Assembly: GCA_019454045.1 (NCBI GenBank)
Contig: SKCR01018428.1
Coordinates: 1-64,000 of the forward strand
Source of the DNA: Zanthoxylum bungeanum
Taxonomy: Eukaryota > Streptophyta > Magnoliopsida > Sapindales > Rutaceae
DNA length: 64,000 bases
Direction of reading: 5' to 3'
Positions within the stretch are counted from its first letter, which is position 1. Each line of letters opens with the position of its first letter. Position numbers and translations under genes: made by a program. The notes beneath the pieces were generated by a model. That model did not search any database, was not told the DNA's origin, and worked only from the letters and a program-made list of their open reading frames with translations. Below are positions 1 to 11,790 of this stretch, in pieces.

Positions 1-216
1 CTCCGACTAGGGATATTTAATGATTAAACTTTTATAGATTGATACTGTCTCATATCATCTCAATCCAGTATTAATCATATGGACTTTCGCCATTTATTAG
101 TCAAAGTAAATAATATTACAAAACGGCAAAAGGCAATTTCATAATCACATAGTTAATTTTGTACAATAATACAATATCATTTACAAACAGTGACGCTATG
201 GGACATAATGTCTACA
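1..216 (-). mobile_element. Copia LTR, 3' terminal fragment of the outer element
   Basis: This stretch matches the terminal 200 bases of the other Copia LTRs in the window, for example the solo LTR ending at 52762. Shared blocks include GGATATTTAATGATTAAAC, the GATACTGTCTCATATCATCT block and CAGTGACGCTATGGG. The rest of the LTR lies beyond the left window edge. It ends near 216, where a different LTR fragment is joined. By order and orientation it is probably the 3' LTR of the outer minus-strand Copia whose 5' LTR lies at 28278-30081. Confidence 0.75.
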
Positions 217-1810
217 AAGTGGTACGTGGAGTTGTATCCTGAGTGCAGATCATACTACCGTCCATTCGGAATCGGCTATGAAATTTTTGTCCGGGTTTCC
301 ATCCTATATACCACAAGAGGTGGCACATTTTCCATTTCATTCAAGCGACTCTCATGCGATAGGATTCAATAAACAATCAAAAGACGAATATAAACTAATT
401 AGAAAAGTGCCCTCAGGTCTAACCTTTTAAATCACCTCTCGGATGTACGGTACACGATCGTCGGAATGGTGGTGCTCCGCAACTCTTCCGTTCACTGTTC
501 ACTGCTCTCGTTCGTTTGTCTTACTGTTTTGAGTCATCATTCTCCATCTTTGCTGCTGCTTTTGACTCCGATTCGCGCCGTTTTGCTACTGTTCTGCTGC
601 TATATTTTAGTTACTGTCTTGGGATGTTTTGGCTACTATTTGGGTGTGATTTTCGGTGGTGTTATGGTGTGGTTCGGGGGCTGTTTTGATGAGGTAAAGG
701 GGCTGTTCGGGATGTGTTTTGGTCAAGGCAATGAGGTTCTTTGGTTTGTGATCTTCGGTTATTGAGAGTGAGAGAGTTTTTTAGGTGTGAGTGGCTGCTT
801 GAGGGTTGAGCGTGAGGTTGAAAGAGAGATGATTTGCTGGAGGTGGCTACTGTGTGCTGAAGGTACGTGAGCGTGTCTTTGTCTTATGCGCAGGTGGCTT
901 ACATATTTGAGGGCTATTCGTTATGTGCGTGAGAGGGCTGATCTGTTTACATTTTTGATTGTTTGGGTGATGTTTCGAAGGAATAGGCGAATGTTCATGG
1001 GGTTGTGTGGTGAAAGTGGGACGTGTTGAGTGCTTATGAAGATTATGGTTTATTTTTTTTTGGTCTTTGCCGTGTGTGTGGTCGTGAGAGAGATTACGGT
1101 GGGTTATTCTTTGTGTGTTTTTTGTTTTTTCTGCCGTGAGGGTGTCTTAGAGAGTCGCCCCCTCATGTCTTGGTTAGGGGTTGTTTATATAGAGAAAGGC
1201 TAGGGCTTCACCTTGTTTCACAAGGAAGGGATTTGATTTTGTGTTGAGCAAGGAAAGTCAAAGATTGAGGGGGGACAAATTTGGTTAGGAGTAGGAAGTC
1301 AATATCTTTAATTTGTTATAATTGATTTTAATTAGGCATGACATCTTTTTAATTTAGTATGTGATTTTGTTTAGTATAGGAAGGAATCTTGTGTAATTGG
1401 TGGGTGAATATCTTAATTAAGGAATTAAAATATTTGATTGATTTTAATGTTTATTTTATTTGGTATGTGATTTTTAGATTTGTTTTGATTTCACCATGTG
1501 TTAAAATGTGTTTTAAGTGGGCTTGGGCGTGTGGGCTAAGGCTTGGGCGAATTGGGCTTGATGTGAGGCTAGCAGCAAAACCAGAATTACCGACACCGTT
1601 CGAACGCTTCCTCGAACGTGGCACGAACGCCCGCAATCTGTTTGGCATTCAAACGTATACAAGAACGCAGCACGAACGAAAATAGTGAACCTCCTGTTAT
1701 TCTGAATTCCCCTTCCGATGTCCGCTTCCCGTGACCTCCGTGACTTAAAAGGTAGTGTCTCCAAATGAGACTCATCATAGGGACTTATATGCAAAAATGC
1801 AGTGCCTACA
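217..1810 (-). mobile_element. Truncated LTR of a TGTAGG...CCTACA family (probably Gypsy)
   Basis: The reverse complement aligns with most of the solo LTR at 18462-21156. The clearest matches are 217-320 (against about 20480-20595), 430-500 (against about 20280-20340) and 1741-1810 (against 18462-18530). On the minus strand it begins with TGTAGGCA at 1810, immediately after a polypurine tract (1811-1824), so it is a 3' LTR whose far end was lost near 217. The interior is G/T-rich on the plus strand. No protein-coding gene is supported; the open frames at 466-765 and 1389-1685 are chance frames in LTR DNA. Confidence 0.7.
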
Positions 1811-1852
1811 GTCGCCCCCACTTTGATGGACTTAAAAGGTAGTGTCTCCAAA
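1811..1852 (-). promoter_or_regulatory. Polypurine tract plus a duplicated LTR-derived segment
   Basis: On the minus strand 1824-1811 reads AAAGTGGGGGCGAC and directly abuts the TGTAGG LTR start, the expected position of a polypurine tract. Bases 1829-1852 then repeat 24 bases also present inside the LTR at 1742-1765. This leaves a composite junction between the LTR fragment and the Copia pol that follows. Confidence 0.55.
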
Positions 1853-2135
1853 ATGTAACACCTGAACTATGTACATGTCGCTCAAACTTCTGCTGAGGAT
1901 AGGCTTTCGTCAGCGGATCTGCAATGTTGTCCTCTGATGCGACCTTCTCGCGATCTTCACATCGCCACGATGTATATCTCACAATCAGATGGAAACGTCG
2001 AAGAACATGCTTGGATAGTTGATGAGACCGCGGTTCCTTAGCCTGTGCTATAGCCCCGTTATTGTCACAATACAATGGAACAGGCTCAGCTACTAACGGA
2101 ACTCCTCCTAATCCATTAGGAATTTTCAGATCCAA
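1853..2135 (-). pseudogene. Copia RNase H, C-terminal end (outer element)
   Basis: The minus-strand frame encodes the end of a Ty1/Copia RNase H. It contains the YCDNNGAIAQAKEP block with its active-site Asp, the SKHVLRRFHLI segment, and the usual terminal DNIADPLTKA motif followed by a short tail. It is out of frame with the preceding RNase H segment (2126-2635), so a frameshift lies near 2130. The frame then runs left into the junction sequence at 1811-1852. It is part of the outer Copia polyprotein and not a separate gene. Confidence 0.85.
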
Positions 2136-2635
2136 ACTGCCTCCTTTACTGCTTCAGCTGCAGCGATATACTCCGCTTCTGTTGTTAAATCGACAACAGT
2201 CTCTTGCTTGGAAGATTTCCAGTTCACTGCTCCGTTATTCAAACAAAAGATGTACCCGGATTGCGACTTACAGTCGTCTTTGTCAGTTTGGAAACTTGCA
2301 TCGGTATACCCAGTTACCTCAAGTTCTCCATCTCCATAGATTAAGAAAGTATCTTTAGTTCGTCTAAGATACTTAAGGATATTCTTAACCGCCATCCAGT
2401 GACCTTCACCTGGATCGGCCTGATAGCGACTACACATGCTCAAAGCATATGAGACATCAGGTCGCGTACATATCATGGCATACATGATCGATCCCACTGC
2501 CGAGGCGAACGGTATCCGACTCATGCTGTCTCTATCATCTTGAGTTTTAGGAAACATGTCCTTAGATAGAGTGACGCCATATGACACTGGCAACAGTCCT
2601 CTCTTGGACTGATCCATGTTGAATATGTTCAACAC
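2126..2635 (-). pseudogene. Copia RT thumb / RNase H N-terminal part (outer element)
   Basis: The 169-residue minus-strand frame holds conserved Copia landmarks. The RPDVSYALSMCSRY segment ends the reverse transcriptase connection. The GYTDASFQTD block carries the first RNase H Asp, the SGYIF segment follows, and KSSKQETVVDLTTEAEYIAA carries the catalytic Glu. RNase H would degrade the RNA strand of the cDNA hybrid in the virus-like particle. A stop and frameshift follow the AVWI residues near 2126. The copy is defective but much less decayed than the paralogous pol at 6749-9424. Confidence 0.88.
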
Positions 2636-3001
2636 TTTGTCAATGTATGTGCTCTGGAAGAGTCCAATCAGCTTTCTAGATCTATCCTGGTAGATATTTA
2701 TTCCTAGAATAAAGGCTGCTTATCCCAGATCTTTCATGGAGAATTTCAATGAAAGCCAAGCTTTCACCGACGTTAACATGAGAATGTCATTGCCAATAAG
2801 CAATACATCATCAACGTAAAGGACAATGAATGTTAGTGCTCTCCCACTAACCTTCTTATATACACAAGGATCATCCTCGCTTTGAACGAAATCATATTCT
2901 TTTATGATCTCATCAAAGCGTTGGTTCCAAGAACACGAAGCTTGCTTCAATCCATAAATGGATCGATTTAACTTACAAACCTTGTTTGCAAGTCTCGGCA
3001 C
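2636..3001 (-). pseudogene. Copia reverse transcriptase, palm YVDD part (outer element)
   Basis: The minus-strand frame at 2720-3001 encodes the RT segment with SIYGLKQASCSWNQRF followed by LYVDDVLLIGND. The YVDD catalytic motif is at 2807-2818. The frame stops near 2720, and 2636-2719 carries the remaining link to the RNase H segment in a disturbed frame. The RT segment upstream that should contain the first catalytic Asp (usually in a QMDVKTAFL-like motif) is missing, so this RT cannot be functional. Confidence 0.88.
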
Positions 3002-3903
3002 GACAAAACCGTCAGACTATTGCATATAAACATCCTCCAAAAGGTTGAGAAAGTTTCATCGTAATCGACACCATGTCGTTGACGATACCTCTTCGCTACA
3101 AGCCTAGCTTTATAACTTTGTACGTTGCCATCCATGTCGGTCTTCTTCTTGAAGACCCATTTGCATCCAATAGGCTTTACGCCTTCTGGTGCATCAACCA
3201 GTGTCCATACTTGGTTGGTGTACATGGAATCCATTTCGAACTTCATGGCCTCTTGCCATAAAGCGGAATCGATATCTTGTATCGCTTCCTCATACGTAGC
3301 CGGTTCATTATCCTCAATGAGATTAATATCTACATGAGGTGAGATCAGAAACCCATACCTCTCAGGTTGTTTCCTGACTCTCTCCGACCTACGCGGTCCT
3401 TGTGTAATCGAAGATTGTGGTATAGCTTCATCCCTGATGAACTGTTCTTGTTCCGTTGAGGATTCTATGCCAGGAACAGTATCACTCCGATTTTCATCGA
3501 GTTCTACTCTCCTCCCACTAACCACTGTATTTAGGAATTCCTTCTCAAGGAAAACCGCATGTAGAGCAACAAATACTTTGTTCTCTTGTAGGTGATAGAA
3601 GTAATATCCTTTGGTTTCCCTAGGATATCCAACAAATAGGCATTTATCCGATTTGGGTTCAAGTTTGGTACCTTCCAAACGTTTGACGTATGCCCAGCAT
3701 CCCCAAATCTTCAGGAATGAGAAACCCGGTTTCTTTCCTGTCCATATCTCATACGGAGTCTGTTGAATAGACTTTGACGGAACCTTATTCAAAATAAGTA
3801 TTGCACTGTTTAATGCATATCCCCAGAAGGAAATAAGTAGCTCAGTGCGACTCATCATAGACCTTACCATGTCTAAAAATGTTCGGTTTCTCCGTTCAGA
3901 CAC
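2968..3903 (-). pseudogene. Copia integrase C-terminus and RT N-terminus (outer element)
   Basis: The 311-residue minus-strand frame starts just after the integrase catalytic core. The SERRNRTFLDM segment supplies the integrase Glu. It runs through the NKVPSK and PYEIWTGKKP blocks and the GCWAYVKRL region into the start of the reverse transcriptase (WKWV-type segment, then ARLVAK and DYDETFS). After DETFS the sequence jumps to a DVYM-like block. Comparison with the decayed paralogue at 7540-7690, which keeps about 100 more bases, shows a deletion removing the first RT catalytic Asp. A single CAA-to-TAA change at 3910-3912 separates it from the preceding integrase frame. Confidence 0.88.
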
Positions 3904-3912
3904 ACCGTTTAA

Positions 3913-4818
3913 TTACGGTGTTCCAGGAGGAGTCCACTGTGAAAGAATACCATATTCTTTCAAGTAGTCAAGAAACTCATTGCTTAAGTATTCGCCACCA
4001 CGGTCCGACCGTAATGTCTTAATACTTTTATCGGTCTGTTTTTCAACTTCGTGTCGAAACTCTTTGAATTTCTCAAAAGTTTCCGACTTGTGTCTCATAA
4101 GATACACATAACCATAACGTGATGCATCATCCATAAAGGTTACGAAGTATTCGTATCCACCTCTAGCCTGGCTAGACATGGGCCCACAAACGTCACTATG
4201 AACAAGGGCTAACAATTCGGTAGCGCGTACACCTTTACCGCTAAATAATAAGCAAGATTCGCAGACGTCATATGAATTTGGATCAAATCCATCCAAGTAC
4301 CCACTCTTCGAAAGTGTGGATATGCGAGTCTCGTTTATGTGTCCCAGACGACAACGCCGCATATAAGTTTCATCTTTATGACTTACTTTAAGTCTTTTGT
4401 TTGTTACAGAATATGGTTGAGATTGATTTATATTCAAAATATAAAGACCATTATTTACAACAGTAGTGCAAATTTCTATATCATTTTTATACATAAAACA
4501 CCCAGTGTTTCGAAATACAAAAGTATACCCACATTGGGTTAACATAGATACAGAAATAATATTCATAGTCAAACTAGGTACATAATAACAGTCCAAAAGT
4601 TCAAGTACATGCCCCGAGGGCAGTTCCAAAACAAAAGTGCCCACGGCCAAAATGGAAACTGATGTCCCATTTCCAACAAGCAGATCAATCTCCCCTGACG
4701 CCAGTTTCCTGCTAATCCGCAGATCATGTACATCAGTAAAAATGTGAGTACCACAACCAGAATCAAAAATCCAATTTTTAAAACTAGAAGTAGTCATGTT
4801 TATTTCTATAACAAACAT
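3913..4818 (-). pseudogene. Copia protease, GAG-pre-integrase and integrase core (outer element)
   Basis: The 301-residue minus-strand frame begins with the aspartic protease; the FDSGCGTHI active site is at residues 18-26. It continues with the GAG-pre-integrase zinc region (RLGHINE, then CESCLLFSGKG) and the integrase core with catalytic Asp residues in VHSDVCGP and RSDRGGEY. It ends at WTPPGTP followed by a premature TAA. Its N-terminal codons at 4818 are not a real start. They continue the gag frame at 14528-14908 and are separated from it only by the nested element at 4819-14522. Confidence 0.9.
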
Positions 4819-6734
4819 TGTTGAGTTTCAATCAAGTCCCAAAGATCAGTTTAAGCATAAAAACGAGTATGAATACAACAAAAGGAGGTGCGGAAAAGAC
4901 TCACATTGATAGGTAGAGATGCAACAAAGTTGAAGTGTGAACTGCTCTCCCTTGCTCGGCAGTGAGCTGCGCGTGTGGTGGGCTGCACGGCGTGGGGCTG
5001 CTTCCTCCTCCAAGAATCGGCCATGGGAGACACCATTGAAGCTCCAAGCTTCAAGCATCCAAGCTCACGAACTCACTTCCCTATCACCTTTGTATTCCTC
5101 CATGAGTGTGCTAGCACATAGATCTTGCAACAAGATCATTGCTTCTCCTTCATTGATCGGTCAAACCAGAAAAACAGAAGGGGAAATCGGTCCAAGACCA
5201 AGAGAGAAGAAGATGGAAAATGGGTTCCATTTTTGGCTCCAAAACGCAAAACGTGAAGGAGAGAGAGAGTGAATTGATTAAAAAGAAAAATTGTAATTGG
5301 CTTTATATTTTCCCAAAAAATAATAAACCATTTACCTTTTTCCAATTTCAAAAACAAACATTAAATGCTTGTCAATCACTACAAATCAACTCACATCAAT
5401 CACTCAAATGTCACATCACTCAAAGTGACATGTGATTTGACGATTGATGTGACTTGTGATCTGACGCTTGATTTGACTTGCGTGCCGCACTCGAATTCGA
5501 AATCTAATTTCAATTCCTCGTCGAAATCTAATTTCGTTATAATATATCGAATATATTAATTTATCGATTAATTCCAAATTAATCGTTCTCTCTCTTTAAC
5601 GATATTTTATCCGAGATAAAATATCTCAGTAATTAATCCTAGATTAATTTTCTCTCTAATCGAATTAATCCCAGATTAATTAAAGTGCGAGTCATACGTC
5701 ATCGGTGAATCTTCAGGAACCGGCCCATGAGATCTCCGGATATGTTGGAAGTAAATACGGTCGTCGGACTATCCGAACACGTAAGTATCTCGTACTACGT
5801 TTATACCGATTTACAAGATAAGGTTGGCTTCTAGCAAAGCGCCATGCCTACCCAATTCTCCAGAAATATTCTTACAGGAATATATAAATCTGTATCAAGC
5901 GTAGTATACCGTAGTATTGTGTATATCGGCCCAGTATCGGATAGTCACGTGCTAGGGCTGGGGCTGGATAAGTGTCTGCCCCGTCCGAAGCACATGTCGG
6001 ATGTCTGGTAACTAGTCTCTATAATCGGATATGCATGACCTAGTCATAATATCCCGATGGTTGCGCAACACTCAAGAGCACTAGTACCGTATCCTGCGTG
6101 ACATCATCTCCACTATGACTGAAGTGATACTTCCATCTTGACATCACACCCAATACACTACGACTCTCTGATAAACCCAGAAGTGGTGTACGCAGAACCG
6201 GTTAAAGCCCTGTACCACCAAGACCAAAGTCTATCGATTATCGTAAATATTAGCGATGTAAGTCTCAGGTTAAGACCATACACACCTACCCTGATTTCGG
6301 CCTCCCATAGACACATAGTCATAATACCAATGGGATTCCGAGGGGTTTTTCCAGAGCGAAGCTGTTTCCCATACCATCGGTGAAACACAACCTCCTATCG
6401 CACTTGCATAAGTATCCAATACTTAAATATATGAGAACTATGCCGTCGTGCCCTCACAACGCGCACAAGTGCAATACTAGCCTATTCCGCATTATCGATG
6501 TCCTGTCTCGATAATAATCCGGCTAGGGATATTTAATGATTAATCCTTCGTGGACTGATACTGTCTCGTATCATCTCAATCCAGGAACTAATCATATGGA
6601 CCTCTCTTCATTTATACATCTATGGTGATCTAATCACAAATGATGAGAGTGCAATTTCCTTGTCACATAGTTAATTTGTACAACAACACCGTGATCTGTA
6701 CAAATAGTGACGCTATGGGTCATATTATCCAACA
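4819..6734 (-). mobile_element. Nested Copia element, left (3') LTR
   Basis: The LTR starts TGTTGAG and ends CCAACA. It is nearly identical by eye to the LTR at 12459-14522, apart from a block of about 150 bases present at 13135-13285 and absent here. The 5-bp duplication AACAT lies at 4814-4818 and at 14523-14527, so 4819-14522 is one complete insertion. Open frames within it, such as 4937-5272, have counterparts in the other LTR and are not genes. Confidence 0.93.
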
Positions 6735-6748
6735 ATCTCCCACTTGGC
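6735..6748 (-). promoter_or_regulatory. Polypurine tract of the nested Copia
   Basis: On the minus strand 6745-6736 reads AAGTGGGAGA. It lies immediately inside the 3' LTR, the expected primer site for plus-strand cDNA synthesis. Confidence 0.8.
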
Positions 6749-9424
6749 ACATAGCCAGTCACTCGAGTTGCTGAGAAAAGATTTTCGTCAGTGGATTTGC
6801 GTAATTATCTTCTGACGCGATTTATACGATCATCACATCGCCACGATGTATGATCCGAACGAATCAGATGAATATAGAAGTATATATCTGGATCGTCGAT
6901 GAGACCATTAATTCTTTAGCCTGTGCTGACACCTAGCTCAGCCGCTAACAAAACTAAATCTAATCTAATTAGATTTATTATCGATCCAAATGGCTTTATT
7001 GCTGCCTCAGCTGCAGCAATAATCCGCATTTGTTGTTAATTCGGCAACAGTTATCTTGCTCGGAATATTTCCAGCTTACTGTCCCGTTGTTCAAACTTTA
7101 TAGTACCGCAGTATTTACCGGTTTGGAAACTTGCCCAGCAGTGATCCTAGTCACTTCAGTTCTCCTACTCCATAACTTAAGACACATCTTTAGTTCTCTA
7201 AGATACTAATAGATGTCATTAACTTCATTCCTTGAATAAAGGTTGTTACTCCAGAATTCTACGGAGAATTTCTTATGAAAGCCAAGCTTTCACCGATGCT
7301 TATGGGAATTTCATTTCCAAGAAATGACATATTATCATTATTTACAGGACATTCATGTCAGTGCACTCCCACTAACCCTTTATATACACAATAATCATTT
7401 CGTTTTGAATTAAATCATACTCCATTATGATTACATCAAAACGACAATTCCTAAAACATATGCTTGCTTCAATCCAAACATGGATCGAATAACCTGCAAA
7501 CCTTGTTTGCTTGTTATGGTACGATAAAACCGACAGGATGTTATAAACATCCTCCGAAAGGTTTCCTTTTCAGGAAAGCGATTTCCGTTAAGTTGTCATA
7601 TTTCATAAATGAAATACACAGCTTTAGCAAGCATTATCCAAATGGATTACAATGGCAACAGGTAAAAGGTTTCGTCGGAATCAACACAATGTTGAACTCT
7701 ACCTTTTCTTTACAAGCCTAGCTTAGTACGTTGGTATGTTGCCTTCCATGTATGTCTTCCTTGAAGACTTATAAAGTACCAATAGGCACAATGCCTTATG
7801 TGGTACATCAACTAGTATCCAAACTTGTTGATATACATGGAATCCATTTTGGACTCATGACACTTTTTCATAATAGGGAGTCGATACCTTGTATCACTAC
7901 CTCATACGTAATCAGTTGGTGTACCTTAAAAGATTAACATCTTTATGAGGTGAGATCAGAAACCCATACCCCAGGTTGTTTTTTGACTCTCTCTGATCTA
8001 CGCAGTTCTTGTGTACTCGAAGATTAATGGAATAGTTTCATCATTGATGAACTATTTATGTTCCATTAGGAATAGGTGCCTTGAATAGTATTACTCCGAT
8101 TTTCATCGAGTTTTACTATCCTCCCACTTACCACTACATGTCTGTATTCCTCTCAGGAAAACTGCATGGTGAGCAACAATCTAATTGTTTTCTGGTGAGA
8201 TGTATAAATACAATACTTATGGTATCCCTAGGATAGCCTACAATTGACACTTATCCAATTTGGGTTCTAGTTTGGTATCATCCAAACATATGCCTAGCAT
8301 CCCAAATGGTCAGGAATGAGAAACCCGGTTTCTTTCCCGTTCATATCTAATATGATATTTGTCAAACAAATTATTAATAGAACTTTATTCTAAATAAGTT
8401 ATTGCACTGTTAAAACTTATCCGTTGAAGGAAATGGTAGCTCAGAGCGACTCATGATTAGCCTTATCATGTCTAACATGATTCGGTTAATCCGTTCGGAC
8501 ACACCGTCACTTTGACGTGTTCCGGGAGGAGTCCTCATTTGAAAGAATACTATACTCTTTCAAGTATATAAGAAACTTATTGCTTAAGTATTTTCCATTA
8601 CGGTCTTACCGTGACGGTATAATACTATAGCCGATCTGTTTGTCTATTTCGTGTCGAAACTCTAAAAGTTTCTGATTTGTGTTCTTCAAAAGAAACACAT
8701 AACCATAATGCGATGCCACATCCGTATAGGTCACGAAATATTCATATCTACATCTAGCCTAGCTAGACATGGGCCCACTAACTTCACCATGAATAGGGCT
8801 AACAGATCGGTGGCACTTACACTATTACCAAGTAAACAGTGTTTTAGGTACTTTACCTAACAAACTAGATTCGTAGACTTTATTTGAATAGTCAAATCAG
8901 TCCTAGTACCCACTCTTCAAAAGTGTGGATATACGAGTCTTGTATAATTGTGTCCCAGACAACAATGCCACAAATAAGTCTCTATTGATCAAATCAATTT
9001 GAGCTATTTATTTGTCATTTTATATGTTTGAGATTTTAATTATATTCAAAATATAAATTCTGTTATTCACATCTAATGTGTTTATCTCAGTATCATCTTT
9101 ATATAATGAAACACTTAGTGTTCTAGAATATAAAGGTTTATCCACAATGGATTAAGCACTGATATAGAGATAATGTCTCTAGTCAAACTAGTTACATTAT
9201 AACAGTTCCTAATTTAAGTACACACCCGAAGGGTAGTTCCTAAACTTAGGTATCTACGGTCGAAACAGCGACTTTCGTCCCGTTTCCGATTCGCAGAGCA
9301 ATCTCAGCTTGAAGTCAGTATCCTGCTCAAAGTAGATTCTGAACATCAATACATATATTTTATGTACCACACTAAGTATTTAAAATCTAATTTCAATACT
9401 AGCTGTGAACATAACTAAGACAAA
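6749..9424 (-). pseudogene. Heavily decayed Copia pol of the nested element
   Basis: The region aligns throughout in nucleotide sequence with the outer element's pol (1853-4818) in the same order. Examples are the block near 7885-8010 against 3285-3400, the integrase block near 8440-8620 against 3840-4010, and the block near 8740-8830 against 4150-4250. It is full of small indels and stops and no domain-length frame survives. It retains the RT segment near 7540-7680 that was deleted from the outer copy. It must have been mobilised by proteins supplied in trans. Confidence 0.8.
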
Positions 9425-10190
9425 CATTTTCAAAGTAAGAGCCTTGCCCTTTCTTTAATTCCTTCGTGTCTGCCATATCCAAATGGTAGTCACTTTGGGA
9501 TATGTCAATTATCCTTTTCAATATTTCAGAAACCTTAGGCCAAGCCTTGGGTTTTTAGAATATCGAAACGATGTGCACCTCGTGCTACATGCCCAATTGC
9601 AAACTTTGACTTTATCTCCTCTAGAATAGTCAATTAATTCTCCAAGAATTATAAATTGCAATTTTAATACTTCTTAAATCTAAAATTAGATTTATGACAA
9701 GTATATTAAATTAAGCACTAAAGTCATCATCACATAAATCTTCAAAGATTTTATGCTCTACTTATTTTGCTTAATTTTGGGCTTAAGGTATAATAAGTTA
9801 TTTTATCAAATAAAGTAACCTATTATTTATTCCCAATTTGAAAATTAAATTATTTAAAATATTTTAATCCCAGATTATATTTTAAATATCCAACTTTTCA
9901 ATTTTATCTTGATTACAATAGTCCAACTATTTAATCAACGATTAGTGGTACTATATATATTATAATGATTATAATAGTCCAACTATATAATCAAATATAA
10001 TCCAAATTAATTAACCTCAATTACATTGATTACTATAATCCAATTATAAAATCAACTGTAAACTGAAATTAATTAATTCAAATATATTGATTAATATAAT
10101 CCAATTATATATAATCAAGTATAATACAATCCAACTGTTTATTAAAACAACAATTTAAATATTAGTCTAACTAACATTTATCTAATGACG
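9425..10190 (-). pseudogene. Decayed Copia gag of the nested element
   Basis: This follows the decayed pol in the position of gag. It shares short blocks with the other decayed gag copies at 21899-22590 and 44050-44400, such as the GAGCCTTGCCC stretch at 9442-9452. No open frame of domain length remains. It grades into the AT-rich leader near 10190. Confidence 0.6.
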
Positions 10191-10347
10191 AAATAATTTA
10201 AATGAGCGCGTATGGCGAGTAATTGAACGAGTATTGCAAATTCAATTCTTGCCTCCCACTATTTTTCGTCGAGCCTCTAACCCTCTGTCGAGTACTCGGG
10301 AAACCGTGTTTCCTAGTGGGCTAGGATCCCGTTAAATATCACACAAT

Positions 10348-10721
10348 CTTGACTTTGGCCAACAAATTGTATGATAATTAACTAGGTAGATCTCTAAGAT
10401 CAATTGGATCTCATCCAACTCCTAGATCCAGTAGGTGGACATCCAAGTCCTAAACATATATCATATATATGCCTATATATCGAATATATACCCTAACCTT
10501 TTTCCTCTGAATCAACTAGGCCTTGGCTTTGGCACAACAAACCTAGTGATCCCAGTCAAGCGCGACCCATTGACATGGAAGCTTCGTAATCAATGTCGAT
10601 GGACAAGAAGTGGTCTTGACTTTGGCCAACAAACCACAACTTGGACACGACACCGATATGGAACAAAGCCTCGTGATTAAAACACATCTTCGACGGACAA
10701 GGGCTTGACTTTGGCCAACAA
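10348..10721 (-). repeat. Four-copy leader motif cluster, copy A
   Basis: The plus-strand motif CTTGACTTTGGCCAACAA occurs at 10348, 10615 and 10704, with a variant CTTGGCTTTGGCACAACAA at 10522. The same four-copy arrangement and spacing recur at 15639-16019, 22930-23307 and, inverted, 43068-43445. Confidence 0.85.
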
Positions 10722-11499
10722 CCCATGCCAATCTCGGATCTTGAGTAAGAATCACTCAATGGAAGGAAAATAAACGCTTGATATTTAACGAGGGTTTTTC
10801 GCGTGCAAATTGGCAACCAATTTATTATCTTTGTTAAGGTCTCATCATCATACACCCTTAAACATGCATTCTAAACACATAATAAAGCGCATATGATAAA
10901 ATAATAATGATATGCGGATGGATATTTTACACATTGATCCTAGATCAAATCTCTCACTTTCTCTCTCCAAGCTAGCACTTGTATTACTTCTACCCGTTAC
11001 ACTACACTTCTAAAGAAACCTCATTTACATTGAGGGGAATAGGTGAGAAGAGAATACAAAGAATAGGAGGTGATAAGGCTGGACACGCAGGTCCAATTAA
11101 TAAATCAAATTTATTACAACAATTTCTAAAATTGCCCCACCCTTCTAATATCCATCCGATATACATTATTCAAACATCACAACCATGTATTCATACAAGC
11201 ATGTTATCAATCAATCTAATCAAATTAATTAATCTGATAATTAGTGATCATCCAATGTTCAAACAAAGATTTGATTTTGTTCGAGTCAAACTCGTATTGC
11301 GAACACGTACTCAAAGTACGATTTCTACGAATTAAATTAAATTACATAATTAAATCCAATTTAATACGCATTTAATTCTAATTCATTATTTAATTCCAAA
11401 TTAAATATTACACTTTTAAAAAAAACCTTTACGACTTAAATTCCAAATTAATCGTTACGGGTCTCAAAGCCCGATTAATATCCAATATTAATTTAATTA

Positions 11500-11790
11500 A
11501 AGTCCAATGGGCTTTTAATTAATTTCTTAAGGCGTGGACTTTTGGTCAACTCGGGTCAAACCGAATAACCAAAATCCAATCCGGGAGTTACCCCATAAGC
11601 CCATAAATTAATTTAGGCCCATTAGGCCCAATTAAACGTTAAAGGTTCATTAGTCGCATTTGGGCCTTTTGGAAGCGGTTTTGGGCCTAATTGGATCCAA
11701 CCAATTTTGGCCTAAACCAACTTTGTACAACAAAGTCCAATAAACCCAATAACAACTTTAAAAGGCCCAAATCCAATTTTAAGCCCAATA
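11500..11790 (-). promoter_or_regulatory. GGCCCA/TGGGCC-rich leader cluster
   Basis: About ten GGCCCA, TGGGCC or TGGGCT hexamers occur within 300 bases. This hexamer is the core of plant site II (TCP-binding) promoter elements. Whether it has that role here is inference; similar clusters lie in the other leader copies. Confidence 0.4.

Noticed and set aside
466..765. Hydrophobic 99-residue frame suggesting a membrane protein
   Set aside because: It lies in G/T-rich LTR DNA homologous to the A/C-rich solo LTR; the hydrophobic residues follow from composition.
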